DNA of 64,000 nucleotides, from assembly GCA_009692065.1 (NCBI GenBank), contig SHZY01000002.1, positions 24,536 through 88,535 on the forward strand, read 5' to 3'. The position numbers and the translations under genes are program-made. The notes beneath the pieces were generated by a model, which saw only the letters and a program-made list of their open reading frames with translations, was not told the DNA's origin and did no database searches. Below are positions 52,680 to 60,497 of the stretch, piece after piece (the stretch's first letter is position 1; every line of letters starts with the position of its first letter). This stretch comes from Gemmataceae bacterium. GTDB taxonomy: Bacteria > Planctomycetota > Planctomycetia > Gemmatales > Gemmataceae.

Positions 52680-52922
52680 ATGAAAGTCAAGGCGTTCAAA
52701 GGGTTCGTCAGGTCATGCTGTCTGGTCGCGCCGAACGCCAAGTACCCGGCGGCCGAGCTGTACTTGACCTACGTCAACTGGTGCATCAACTGCCGGCGGA
52801 CGGTCTACGATCAGTTCTCCTTCCTGGAAATGCTCGAAAAGCAAGGCTTCGTGTACAGCGCGGGTCTGGGCAAGTCCTACTTCGAAGGCATCGCCGTGCT
52901 GCCGGTCTATCGCGTGGTGTAA
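52680..52922 (+). CDS. Small protein resembling the C-terminal winged helix of P4-type primases
   Basis: 80 aa from ATG 52680 (GAGGTTCCCGGTG upstream; a GTG-started extension to 52587 is possible). After MKVKAFKGFVRSCC the pattern AAELYLTYVNWCINCRRTV, FSFLEMLEKQGFVYSAG and YFEGIAVLPVY follows the layout of the C-terminal domain of phage/plasmid P4/D5 primases (ELYxxYxxWC ... FxxxLxxxGF ... YxGI). It contains no primase or helicase domain itself, so it is a stand-alone DNA-binding-size domain or the relic of a mobile element. Assignment by pattern resemblance only. Confidence 0.5.
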   Translation: MKVKAFKGFVRSCCLVAPNAKYPAAELYLTYVNWCINCRRTVYDQFSFLEMLEKQGFVYSAGLGKSYFEGIAVLPVYRVV

Positions 52923-52988
52923 TCCTCTTCGTTTAACGCTCACGCGCCGCTTGCCTCATCTTTCGGTTGACCCCGAATAGAATACGCC

Positions 52989-53053
52989 GTGGGACAGAAT
53001 TCCAATTCTGTCCTACCATCGCAATCAAGGACAGGATTGGAATCCTGTCCCAC
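52989..53053. repeat. Nested inverted repeat, GGACAG family, 25-bp arms
   Basis: Each arm is itself a palindrome (GGACAGAATT-CC-AATTCTGTCC; GGACAGGATT-GG-AATCCTGTCC) and the arms pair with each other through GTGGGACAG. It ends 25 nt before the GTG of the next gene, in that gene's leader. Confidence 0.9.
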
Positions 53054-53078
53054 GAGAAATTTCTGGGGTCATGCTGCC

Positions 53079-54431
53079 GTGAAAGCCACCAACATTCGCG
53101 TCGAGGACGTTGCCTTCTCCTACGAAGACTTCCGCTACCGCACGCCAATCAAGTTCGGCGGCGTCGCGCTCGATCGCGTCACGATGCTGAACGTCAACGT
53201 CACGGTCCGCACCGCCGCCGGTAAGACGGCGCGCGGCTTCGGCTCGATGCCGATGGGCAACGTCTGGTCCTTTCCTTCGAAAACCCTGACCTACGATCAG
53301 ACGCTTGCCGCCATGAAAGCGGTTGTCGAGCGCGTAGCCACGATCACACGCGGCTGCACCGAAAGCGGGCATCCGATCGACTTGACCTGGGGGTTGGAGC
53401 ATGTGTATTTGAAGGCGGCCAGCGAAATCCCTCTCCCCGACGGGGGCCAGATTCCCGTCCTTTGCACGCTGGTCTGTGCCAGTTCATTTGACGCCGCCCT
53501 GCACGACGCCTTCGGCAAAGCACACGGCCTCAACTGCTGCCACACCTATGGCCCCGAGTTCATGAACCATGACCTGGGTTTCTACCTCGGCGATGCCTTC
53601 AAGGGTGAATCGCTCGATCGCTACGTCAGCAGGGCCCCCAAGGCGAAGATGCCGCTCTACCACTTGATCGGCGCCCTCGATCCGCTCGAAGACAAGGACA
53701 TCGCCAAACGCCTCAACGACGGGTTGCCGGAGACGCTCGGCGAGTGGATCCGTGCCGACGGCCTGACGCACCTGAAGATCAAGCTTAACGGCGAGAATCT
53801 GAACTGGGATGTCGAGCGTGTCGTCAGCGTCGATCGCGTGGCCGCCGAGACGCAGGCCAAGCGAGGCATTTCCAAGTGGTTCTACTCGCTCGACTTCAAC
53901 GAAAAATGCCCAAACGTACAGTACCTGCTCGATTTCTTGCAGCAAGTGAAGGCACAGCGTCCCGACGGGTTTGAACGCATCCAGTACATCGAGCAGCCGA
54001 CGGCGCGCGATCTGAAAGCGAATCGGCACAATGTGATGCACGAGGCGTCGAAGATTCGCCCCGTCGTCATCGACGAATCGCTGATCGACCTGGAAAGCAT
54101 TTTGACGGCTCGTGAGATGGGCTACACCGGCGCCGCCCTGAAAGCGTGCAAGGGGCAGACGCAATCGCTTCTGATGGCTGCCGCCGCCCAGAAGTTCGGC
54201 ATGTTCCTGTGCGTGCAGGATTTAACGTGCGTCGGCGCCTCGCTGATCCATTCGGCAGGGCTGGCGGCTCATATCCCCGGCGTGGCGGCGATCGAATCAA
54301 ACGGCCGGCAGTACTGCCCCGCCGCCAATGAGCCCTGGGCGAAGAGCCATCCCGGCATCATGCGCATCACCGACGGGACGATGGCGACCGAGACACTGAC
54401 GGGAGCGGGGTTAAGCGCGACGCCGGCCTGA
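53079..54431 (+). CDS. Enolase-superfamily protein (mandelate racemase/muconate lactonizing group)
   Basis: 450 aa from GTG 53079; an ATG at 53071 is in another frame and the upstream frame runs through a repeat. Enolase-superfamily barrel: metal ligands are suggested by SLDFNEKC (Asp), YIEQPTARD (Glu) and VIDESLID (Asp/Glu), and a catalytic-type Lys by KACKGQTQS. N-terminal capping domain GKTARGFGSMPMGNVWSFPS. Reaction not deducible; such proteins racemise or dehydrate acid sugars or similar carboxylates. Stop TGA is immediately followed by a palindrome. Confidence 0.8.
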   Translation: MKATNIRVEDVAFSYEDFRYRTPIKFGGVALDRVTMLNVNVTVRTAAGKTARGFGSMPMGNVWSFPSKTLTYDQTLAAMKAVVERVATITRGCTESGHPIDLTWGLEHVYLKAASEIPLPDGGQIPVLCTLVCASSFDAALHDAFGKAHGLNCCHTYGPEFMNHDLGFYLGDAFKGESLDRYVSRAPKAKMPLYHLIGALDPLEDKDIAKRLNDGLPETLGEWIRADGLTHLKIKLNGENLNWDVERVVSVDRVAAETQAKRGISKWFYSLDFNEKCPNVQYLLDFLQQVKAQRPDGFERIQYIEQPTARDLKANRHNVMHEASKIRPVVIDESLIDLESILTAREMGYTGAALKACKGQTQSLLMAAAAQKFGMFLCVQDLTCVGASLIHSAGLAAHIPGVAAIESNGRQYCPAANEPWAKSHPGIMRITDGTMATETLTGAGLSATPA

Positions 54432-54434
54432 CGC

Positions 54435-54486
54435 CGCTTGCGACTTAGCGCTCGCAAGGCGTCAAGCGAGCGCTAAGCCGCAAGCG
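54435..54486. repeat. Inverted repeat, GCTTGCGACTTAGCGCTCGC family
   Basis: Left arm starts CGCTTGCGACTTAGCGCTCG; 21-bp arms, one mismatch, 10-nt loop, starting 3 nt after the enolase-superfamily stop. Confidence 0.9.
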
Positions 54487-54496
54487 ACGGGCGCAT

Positions 54497-54526
54497 GAAA
54501 AAAGCTCACGCGAGGTGCGTGAGCTT
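54497..54526 (-). terminator. Rho-independent terminator of csrA
   Basis: On the minus strand AAGCTCACGC pairs with GCGTGAGCTT around ACCTC and is followed by a T run (TTTTTTC). Ends about 32 nt after the csrA stop. Confidence 0.85.
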
Positions 54527-54557
54527 GTTGCGGTCATGCGAGGAAACAATCCTCAAT

Positions 54558-54761
54558 CTAGCCCTTGGCCGCAAGGGCGGGTTTTTCCGCAGACGCCTTG
54601 GCATCTTTCGATTCGCCAAGGAGCTCCTGACGGAAGATCGGCACATCGCGTGGGGCTTCGATCCCCAGGCGAATTTTGCCGCGATCAATATCGACAACGG
54701 TGATGCAGATATTGTCGTTGATGTAGATCTTCTCACCCAATTTGCGACTTAGTACCAACAT
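54558..54761 (-). CDS. csrA: Carbon storage regulator CsrA (RsmA)
   Basis: 67 aa post-transcriptional regulator that binds GGA in leader hairpins and blocks or alters translation. MLVLSRKLGEKIYINDNICI and VVDIDRGKIRLGIEAPRDVP are the CsrA core, including Arg44-type R of IRLGIEAP. Perfect AAAGGAGGG Shine-Dalgarno before the ATG. The C-terminus (ASAEKPALAAKG) is the typical variable tail. No flagellar gene is near. A strong terminator (54497-54526) follows. TACAAT about 50 nt upstream could be a -10. Confidence 0.96.
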   Translation of the reverse strand: MLVLSRKLGEKIYINDNICITVVDIDRGKIRLGIEAPRDVPIFRQELLGESKDAKASAEKPALAAKG

Positions 54762-55077
54762 TTCTCTACCCTCCTTTGGTGCGATACTGACTGGGTCCGC
54801 TTGTATTGTAGCCTACGAAAGAGGCAAAACGGTCCGTCGGCGCGATTCTTTTTGACTCCTTGCCCGGCCAATAATTAGCAAGTTCGATACCACATGCATG
54901 ACTGTTCCGACTGTGCAGTCGAGCACTTGTCTCAACTCGTTCCAAAGCCTATCGTTCCGACCTTGAGAGTGAACCTGGATTTCCGCGAACTTTACGTGAA
55001 GAATTTCACGGCTCGCTGAGAACTTGACAAAAGCACACATTTTTTCTCAAGATTGGACACCTGGACACTCTTTGTTG

Positions 55078-55096
55078 CCGATTGTTGTACAATCGG
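55078..55096. promoter_or_regulatory. Operator-like dyad overlapping a TACAAT box
   Basis: CCGATTGT-TGT-ACAATCGG, perfect 8-bp arms, 3-nt spacer; TACAAT overlaps the right half. It lies about 155 nt before the UvrC-like start, with TTGACA at 55024 too far away to be its -35. Confidence 0.45.
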
Positions 55097-55174
55097 GCTG
55101 AGGAATTCCCTTTGCGACTGGTGTCTGCCCAAATTCCGGGCTTTACGCCGCTTCGCAGCTCGATGGATTTTACC

Positions 55175-55235
55175 ATCGTAGACCTCACGCTCAGCGTGAC
55201 GGAGTGTTTCTCACGCGGAGCGTGAGGTCTACGAT
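55175..55235. repeat. Nested inverted repeat, GTAGACCTCACGC family, 25-bp arms
   Basis: Left arm starts ATCGTAGACCTCACGCTCAG; one mismatch, 11-nt loop. Each arm contains TCACGCTCAGCGTGA-type sub-palindromes. It ends 18 nt before the UvrC-like gene, in its leader. Confidence 0.9.
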
Positions 55236-55253
55236 CAGGGAAGGGGTTTCGCA

Positions 55254-56393
55254 GTGTCGCACCTGTTCCAGGAATCGAAGTTCGTGGACTTCGGCCCCTC
55301 CGCCTATCTTCCGGCCGGCGGCGTGATTCGCACCACGCGCGTCGAAGGCGCCAAGCCGTCGGTGCTGCGCAGCGAAGTGAAGCTGCTCGCGCCGCAACAA
55401 CCCGGCGTCTACGGCATGCTCGATCGGGACGACCAGCTCATCTACGTCGGCAAGGCGAAGAACCTGCGCACCCGGCTGCAAAGCTACTTCCGCAAGAAAG
55501 GCCGACCGGCCAAGGCGGGCAGGATTATCGCCCACGCCAAGAGCATTCTTTGGGAGGTGGTGCCCAGCGAGTTTGCCAGCCTGCTTCGCGAATTGGAGTT
55601 GATCCGGCGCTGGCGGCCGCGCTGGAATGTGCAGGGGCAGCCGTTGCGTCGCCGCTTGGCGTTCATTTGTCTGGGAAAGGCGCCGGCGCCCTACCTTTTC
55701 TTGGCCCGAAAAATCGGCCCGCAGGTCCAGGCGGCGTTTGGCCCGATCACGATGGGACCGACCGCGCTCGAAGCCGTCCGCCGGCTCAACGACGGGTTCC
55801 TCTTGCGCGACTGCCCGCAACCGCAGGAGATGATCTTCCCCGATCAGGGCGAGTTGTTCCCGGGTGTCCGCCCCGTCGGCTGCCTGCGCCTGGAGATCGG
55901 CACTTGCCTCGCGCCTTGCACCGGGACCTGCACGCGTTCGGTGTACGATCGCCAAGCACGGCGTGCGCGGGACTTCCTGTCAGGCAAGGATCTGGGGCTG
56001 CTTCAGCAGATACAGAGTGAGATGCAGACCGCCGCGGCAGCGCAGCAGTTCGAGCGTGCTGCCGTCCTGCGCGATCGCGTGGACGTCTTGACCTGGCTGG
56101 CTGATCGGCTGGCCCGCGTGCGCAAGGCACAAGCGGAGATGTCGTTCATCTATCCGGTCGCGGGGACGTGGTATCTGATCCACGGCGCCCGCACCGTCGG
56201 TGTGCTGACGCCGCCGCTCGATGAGGCGACGCGCAAGACCGCTCGCACAACGCTCGAAGCGATCTACCGCGGCCGAACGGGGTTGCTCGACAGCTACGAG
56301 CACGCCGACGGCATGATGGTGGTCATGCAGTGGTTCCGCAAGCATCCCGGCGAGCGCAAGCGATGCTTGACGCCGGCTGAAGCGATGGGTTGA
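55254..56393 (+). CDS. Short UvrC-like GIY-YIG nuclease (Cho-like)
   Basis: 379 aa from GTG 55254 (AGGGAAGGGG upstream). N-terminal GIY-YIG nuclease: PGVYGMLDRDDQLIYVGKAK with the catalytic Tyr/Arg context, then RLQSYFRKKGR. A UVR-like helical hairpin follows at about 255-290 (EMQTAAAAQQFERAAVLRD). The Cys-rich centre CLRLEIGTCLAPCTGTCTR matches the conserved UvrC/Cho block. It lacks the RNase H-like endonuclease and helix-hairpin-helix domains of full UvrC (~600 aa), so it resembles Cho, which makes only the 3' incision. Overlaps the 3' end of the convergent sulfatase by 100 bp. Confidence 0.82.
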   Translation: MSHLFQESKFVDFGPSAYLPAGGVIRTTRVEGAKPSVLRSEVKLLAPQQPGVYGMLDRDDQLIYVGKAKNLRTRLQSYFRKKGRPAKAGRIIAHAKSILWEVVPSEFASLLRELELIRRWRPRWNVQGQPLRRRLAFICLGKAPAPYLFLARKIGPQVQAAFGPITMGPTALEAVRRLNDGFLLRDCPQPQEMIFPDQGELFPGVRPVGCLRLEIGTCLAPCTGTCTRSVYDRQARRARDFLSGKDLGLLQQIQSEMQTAAAAQQFERAAVLRDRVDVLTWLADRLARVRKAQAEMSFIYPVAGTWYLIHGARTVGVLTPPLDEATRKTARTTLEAIYRGRTGLLDSYEHADGMMVVMQWFRKHPGERKRCLTPAEAMG

Positions 56394-57865
56394 TCCGAGA
56401 ATCTGCCCCCGCTCCCGTCCGGGAGAGAGGGGAGAAATGCTTTCTTCTTTTCAGCCGGAACCTTCGAGAAATCAAACTCCACGGGTTGCGGCTTCTCGCT
56501 GCGCAGCGGCTGCTTGTCGCCGAGCTGATTCTGCCAGGCCTTGAGCTTGCCGGTCAGGTCCGCGATCGTTTTGGCATTCGCCGGGTCTGCCGACAGGTCC
56601 TTGGTCTCGTGCGGGTCGTTCTCGAGGTCGAAGAGCACGGTCTTGTTGATTTGCGGATAGACGATGATCTTCCAGCGTTCCTCACGCACCGAGCGTTGGA
56701 AGTGGCGATACGCCAGGAAGATCGACTCGCGCACTCCCTTCGTCTCCCCCTTCATGACGGGGACGAGGCTCTTCCCCTCGCTGCCTTGCGGGCCCGTTAC
56801 GCCGGTCAAAGCGCCGAGCGTCGGGAAGATGTCGAGCAGATAGCAGAACGCGTCGGAGGTCTTGCCCTTGGGAACGCCGGGCCCCACGAAGATCAGCGGC
56901 GCTCGCATCGAGTGATCGTAGACGCTTTGTTTGCCGAACAGCCCGTGGCTGCCGAGCGCTAGCCCGCTGTCGCTGGCGAAGACGATGATCGTGTCGTCCT
57001 CCAGCCCAGCCTCACGCAACGCGTCGAGGATGCGGCCAACCTGCGCGTCGACGAACGTGATGTAGGCGTAATAGTCGGCGAGATGTTGCCTGACGACGTC
57101 CGGCGTGCGCGGCCACGGGGCCAATTTTTCGTCGCGCACGGTGAGATCGCCGCTATTGAAGGGATGCTGCGGCAAGAAGTTTGCCGGCAGCGGCGGCTTG
57201 GCCTGGTCATACATCGCGTGGTATTTCTTGGGCGCAGTGCGTGGGTCATGGGGACCGTTGAAGGCAACATAGGCGACGAATGGCTTGTCCGAACCTTTCT
57301 GCTCCTTGATGAACTCGATGGCGCTGTCGGCGAAGAGTTCGCACGAATGTTTGCCGCTGAGCTTCTTTTCGGTCAGCTTACGCTTCGGCGTGATGTCGGC
57401 AATCGGCAGCGTGTAAGGATCGCCCATGCCACCGAAGAAGATACTCTTGCCGGTCGTGAACGCAGCCAAGAGGGAGGCTTGCTGGTTGTGCCATTTGCCG
57501 GTGATGAAGGTGAGATAACCCATGCGCGCAAACATTTCGGGCCAGGTCGGAATGTCCTTGAGGTTGTCGTTGATCTTGAAAAGCGAGCGGCCACTCAAGA
57601 CCATGGCGCGTGACGGGACGCAGACGGCCCCCTGCATTGCCCCCATGCAATAGGCGCGGCGAAAGGCGATGCCACGCGCCACCAGCTTGTCGAGGTTCGG
57701 CGTCTTGATGTGCTTGTTGCCCAGCGCGGCGATCGTGTCGGCACGCTGATCGTCGGTGAAGAGAAAGAGGACGTTGGGGCGTTTGGTTTTTTCTTGCGCT
57801 GCCGCAAACGCGGGCAGGGCGAGAAAGACGAGGACCAAGAGGCGGCGACAAGAGAGTAGTGGCAT
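56294..57865 (-). CDS. Exported sulfatase with repeat-derived tail
   Basis: 523 aa. Signal peptide (LLVLVFLALPAFAAAQ). Type I sulfatase motifs: FLFTDDQRADT (metal-binding Asp pair near 38-39) and C82-V-P-S-R-A, the CxPSR sequence whose Cys becomes formylglycine; then TFITGKWHNQQA, YVAFNGPHDPRTAP, IIVFASDSGLALGSHGLFGK. The natural end is near VPAEKKK (about residue 475); the last 48 residues (AFLPSLPDGSGGRFSDQP onward) translate the ATTTCTCCCC palindrome at 56401-56439 and the antisense of the UvrC-like gene end. Substrate unknown. Confidence 0.88.
   Translation of the reverse strand: MPLLSCRRLLVLVFLALPAFAAAQEKTKRPNVLFLFTDDQRADTIAALGNKHIKTPNLDKLVARGIAFRRAYCMGAMQGAVCVPSRAMVLSGRSLFKINDNLKDIPTWPEMFARMGYLTFITGKWHNQQASLLAAFTTGKSIFFGGMGDPYTLPIADITPKRKLTEKKLSGKHSCELFADSAIEFIKEQKGSDKPFVAYVAFNGPHDPRTAPKKYHAMYDQAKPPLPANFLPQHPFNSGDLTVRDEKLAPWPRTPDVVRQHLADYYAYITFVDAQVGRILDALREAGLEDDTIIVFASDSGLALGSHGLFGKQSVYDHSMRAPLIFVGPGVPKGKTSDAFCYLLDIFPTLGALTGVTGPQGSEGKSLVPVMKGETKGVRESIFLAYRHFQRSVREERWKIIVYPQINKTVLFDLENDPHETKDLSADPANAKTIADLTGKLKAWQNQLGDKQPLRSEKPQPVEFDFSKVPAEKKKAFLPSLPDGSGGRFSDQPIASAGVKHRLRSPGCLRNHCMTTIMPSACS
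56401..56439. repeat. Inverted repeat, ATTTCTCCCC family (copy 3), inside the sulfatase end
   Basis: CTCCCGTCCGGGAG core with imperfect outer arms, 8 nt after the UvrC-like stop on the plus strand; read as sulfatase codons on the minus strand. Confidence 0.8.
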
Positions 57866-57936
57866 GGCGGATCTCGATATTTGGAGGTGCGCGAAACTGC
57901 CGACCGTTCGCGATTGCGCCGCCGATTGTCACACAC

Positions 57937-58959
57937 CTATCGAGAGATTGCAAGCAGCGCGGCGACGTGGGCGGCCTCCAACAGCGAGTGCGGGTCAGCG
58001 ATCCCCTTGCCCGCGATGTCGTACGCCGTTCCATGCGCGACGCTGGTGCGAACGATCGGCAACCCCAGCGTGACGTTGACCGCGGACAAGCCCGTCAGCA
58101 GTTTCAAGGCAATGTGCCCCTGGTCGTGATACATCGCCACCACCCCGTTGAATTTGCCCTGGGCAGCCTGCACGAAGAGTGTATCGCTCGGCAACGGGCC
58201 TGTGACATCAATACCGGCTTGCTTGGCGAGTTCGACGGCAGGCATGAGGATTGTCGTTTCCTCGTCGCCGAACAGTCGGCCATCACCCGCGTGAGGATTC
58301 AATGCCGCCACCGCCAAACGCGGCGGTCCAGGTGATAACCGACGCATCACCTTGTGCAAGAGATGGATCTTTTCGAGGATCGCGACCGTGGTGATGTTGC
58401 GGAAGACGTCGCGTAGGGCCATGTGCAGAGTCACGTGGACGACGCCGATGGAGTTCTTGACGTTCGGCCCCGGCGGCGCGTAGAGCATCATGCCGAAGTC
58501 GTTGACGCCGGTGCGCTCCGCCAGGATTTCCGTGTGTCCCGGATACTTCAGGTCCGCGGCGTGCAATCCTTCCTTGTTGAGCGGCAAGGTAATGATGCCG
58601 TCGGCCTTGCCCGCCAGGGTCAGATCGATGGCCGTGCAAAGAAAATCGTAGGCGGCTTGCCCGGCGCGGGCGTTGAGCTTGCCAGGTTCGACGTCGGCCA
58701 GGTTCTGCGTCGTTGCTTGCAACACGGGGATCGACTGCGGCAAGGGCGTCCCGTCCTCGATGCGCTCGATTGGCACGATCTCGAGCGCAGGGTGCGTGAA
58801 CTTGATCGCGCGTTTCATCCATCCGATATCGCCGCCGACGATCGGCCGGCAGATGGACTGCAAATCGACCCAGGCCTTGACGACGACTTCCGGACCGATG
58901 CCTGCGACGTCGCCGAGGGTGATCAGTAAACGCGGTCGGTGTTTCATCACTTCCATCAT
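57937..58959 (-). CDS. pdxA: 4-hydroxythreonine-4-phosphate dehydrogenase PdxA
   Basis: 340 aa. NAD-dependent enzyme of pyridoxal-phosphate synthesis (DXP-dependent route), acting with PdxJ. Motifs: LLITLGDVAGIGPEVVVKAW (usually GDPAGIGPE, Pro here Val), LNKEGLHAADLKYPGHTEIL with the metal-ligand His, VALRDVFRNI-type helix and ALNPHAGDGRLFGDEE with another ligand His. Start given as the first Met of an ATGATGGAAGTGATG cluster; the Met at 58947 is also possible. It stands alone, with no other pyridoxine gene nearby. Confidence 0.93.
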   Translation of the reverse strand: MMEVMKHRPRLLITLGDVAGIGPEVVVKAWVDLQSICRPIVGGDIGWMKRAIKFTHPALEIVPIERIEDGTPLPQSIPVLQATTQNLADVEPGKLNARAGQAAYDFLCTAIDLTLAGKADGIITLPLNKEGLHAADLKYPGHTEILAERTGVNDFGMMLYAPPGPNVKNSIGVVHVTLHMALRDVFRNITTVAILEKIHLLHKVMRRLSPGPPRLAVAALNPHAGDGRLFGDEETTILMPAVELAKQAGIDVTGPLPSDTLFVQAAQGKFNGVVAMYHDQGHIALKLLTGLSAVNVTLGLPIVRTSVAHGTAYDIAGKGIADPHSLLEAAHVAALLAISR

Positions 58960-59011
58960 ACACCTGTCACGGCGGAATGTTTAGCCGCTACGCCGACGCG
59001 CGTAAAGCATA

Positions 59012-59150
59012 AAACCACGGATCGCACGGATGGCACAGATAGGAGAGGATCGGTCGCGCCTGGCTCTAGCCATTCGTCCGGTGGGGAATCTCATTCGTCA
59101 TTGGCAATTGCATCGTCTCCTATCCGTGCCATCCGTGGGATCCGTGGTTT
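59012..59150. repeat. Inverted repeat, CACGGAT-periodic 35-bp arms
   Basis: Left arm 59012-59046 starts AAACCACGGATCGCACGGAT; right arm 59116-59150; two mismatches; about 69 nt between. Lies between divergent pdxA and FHA genes. Confidence 0.92.
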
Positions 59151-59258
59151 GTCTTCCTTGATTGTCGCCTTCGGCGTTGCGGCTAAACTTCTTGCATCAC
59201 CGTGTACGTTGCCATAGATTGACCTTCTGACTTTGCACCATTGCCGAGGGCCCCATCG

Positions 59259-60401
59259 ATGTCCTTGATGCGTTTGATCATCTGGAGCAGCCTGATCGGT
59301 GGCTGGTCGGCGTTTGTCAGCTGGTTCCTCGCGGAAGTCCTCTTTCATTACTGGATCGATGAAGACTCCAAGGTTGCCATCACCCTTTCGATTGTGATGG
59401 CAACCATCGTGGCGATCGCCATCGGCGGCGGCGTGAGCTTGGCATCCGGGCTGACGAATCCGAAAATGCCCAACCTTGTCAAACGTTTGCTCATCGGCTT
59501 CGGCGGCGGTTTGATCGGCGGCATCTTTGCCAGTCTGCTCGGCGCTTGTGTGTTTGCCCTCTTTGAGAAAGTTATGTTCCTGGGTTTCTTGAGCCGGGTT
59601 TTCGGCTGGACCCTCACCGGCCTGGCGGTCGGCGTCACCGAGGGCCTCTTCGATCGCGATATCAACAAGATCCGCAACGGACTCATCGGCGGCGGCTTGG
59701 GCGGACTCCTGGCGGGCTTGTTGTTCGAACCGGTCCGCTTCGTCATCGGCAGTCCCATGTCGAGCCGGGCATTTGCGTTTGTACTCCTCGGCCTGTTCAT
59801 TGGCTTTTTCATTGGCCTCGCGCAGGTCGTGCTCAAGGAAGCCTGGCTCACCGTTGAAGCGGGTTTTCGGCCAGGCCGGCAGATGATCCTTGGCAACGAC
59901 CTCATCACCATGGGCACTTCCGAGAAAGCGAGCCTGATCTTCATTGCCTATGGCGCCAAGGGAGTGGAGCCGGTCCACCTGAAAATCACCAAGCAGCCCG
60001 ATGGCCGATTTGTGCTGGAGGACAACCAGTCGCGCGGCGGCACGCTTTTGAATGGGCAACCGATCAGCGGGCCGACCGTATTATTGAATGGCGACGCGAT
60101 CCAGCTCGGCGTCAACGTGGTAAAATTCAACGAGCGAGCCAAGCACGGTGATGCCAAGCTGCCGGCGCCGGTGATCCAGCAGGCCCCGGCGCCAGTGATT
60201 CCGCTGGAGGGCATCACGGCGAAGACGCCGTCGAGTAGTGCCGTGCAAGCGGCCCCCAAGCCCGCGCCCAAGCCGGCCCCTGCCCCGCAAGCGCCCGCCG
60301 CGCCGGCGAAAGCCGAGGAAGGCCGGTGCCCGATTTGCGACAAGAAGGTCGTCGGCATCCCCGGCCAGCGCCGCTGCGGCAAGTGTTTTACGTCGTTCTG
60401 A
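59259..60401 (+). CDS. Membrane protein with FHA domain and C-terminal zinc ribbon
   Basis: 380 aa from ATG 59259 (GAGGG upstream). N-terminal half is an integral membrane domain of about seven or eight helices (LIIWSSLIGGWSAFVSWFLA, LLIGFGGGLIGGIFASLLGA, GLGGLLAGLLFEPVRFVIG). Then an FHA domain from about 205: LTVEAGFRPGRQMILGNDLI, VHLKITKQPDGRFVLEDNQS, RGGTLLNGQPISGPTVLLNG, GDAIQLGVNVVKF, the standard phosphothreonine-binding layout. After a Pro/Ala linker, CPICDKKV and CGKCF form a zinc ribbon. Inferred: membrane-bound phospho-peptide reader on the cytoplasmic side. The palindrome at 60406-60483 separates it from the next gene. Confidence 0.8.
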   Translation: MSLMRLIIWSSLIGGWSAFVSWFLAEVLFHYWIDEDSKVAITLSIVMATIVAIAIGGGVSLASGLTNPKMPNLVKRLLIGFGGGLIGGIFASLLGACVFALFEKVMFLGFLSRVFGWTLTGLAVGVTEGLFDRDINKIRNGLIGGGLGGLLAGLLFEPVRFVIGSPMSSRAFAFVLLGLFIGFFIGLAQVVLKEAWLTVEAGFRPGRQMILGNDLITMGTSEKASLIFIAYGAKGVEPVHLKITKQPDGRFVLEDNQSRGGTLLNGQPISGPTVLLNGDAIQLGVNVVKFNERAKHGDAKLPAPVIQQAPAPVIPLEGITAKTPSSSAVQAAPKPAPKPAPAPQAPAAPAKAEEGRCPICDKKVVGIPGQRRCGKCFTSF

Positions 60402-60405
60402 TCAA

Positions 60406-60483
60406 GCCGCTTGCGGCTTCGCGCTCGCTCGGCGCACACAGTGATTTGTGATTGCGCTCAGCGAGCGCGAAGCCGCAAGCGGC
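60406..60483. repeat. Inverted repeat, GCCGCTTGCGGCTTCGC family, perfect 24-bp arms
   Basis: Left arm 60406-60429, right arm 60460-60483, 30-nt loop; the arm begins with the sub-palindrome GCCGCTTGCGGC. Starts 4 nt after the FHA-protein stop. Confidence 0.92.
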
Positions 60484-60497
60484 AGAGGAGTCCCGCC

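Larger units (their letters stand above)
54762..55253. other. 492-bp divergent region upstream of csrA and the UvrC-like gene
   Basis: Locally AT-rich. Holds TTGACA at 55024-55029, an operator-like dyad at 55078-55096 and the palindrome at 55175-55235. A 75-codon minus-strand ORF (54813-55040) has no ribosome binding site and is not called. Confidence 0.5.

Noticed and set aside
54813..55040. 75-codon minus-strand ORF upstream of csrA
   Set aside because: No ribosome binding site, no motif and lower GC; plausible only by length.
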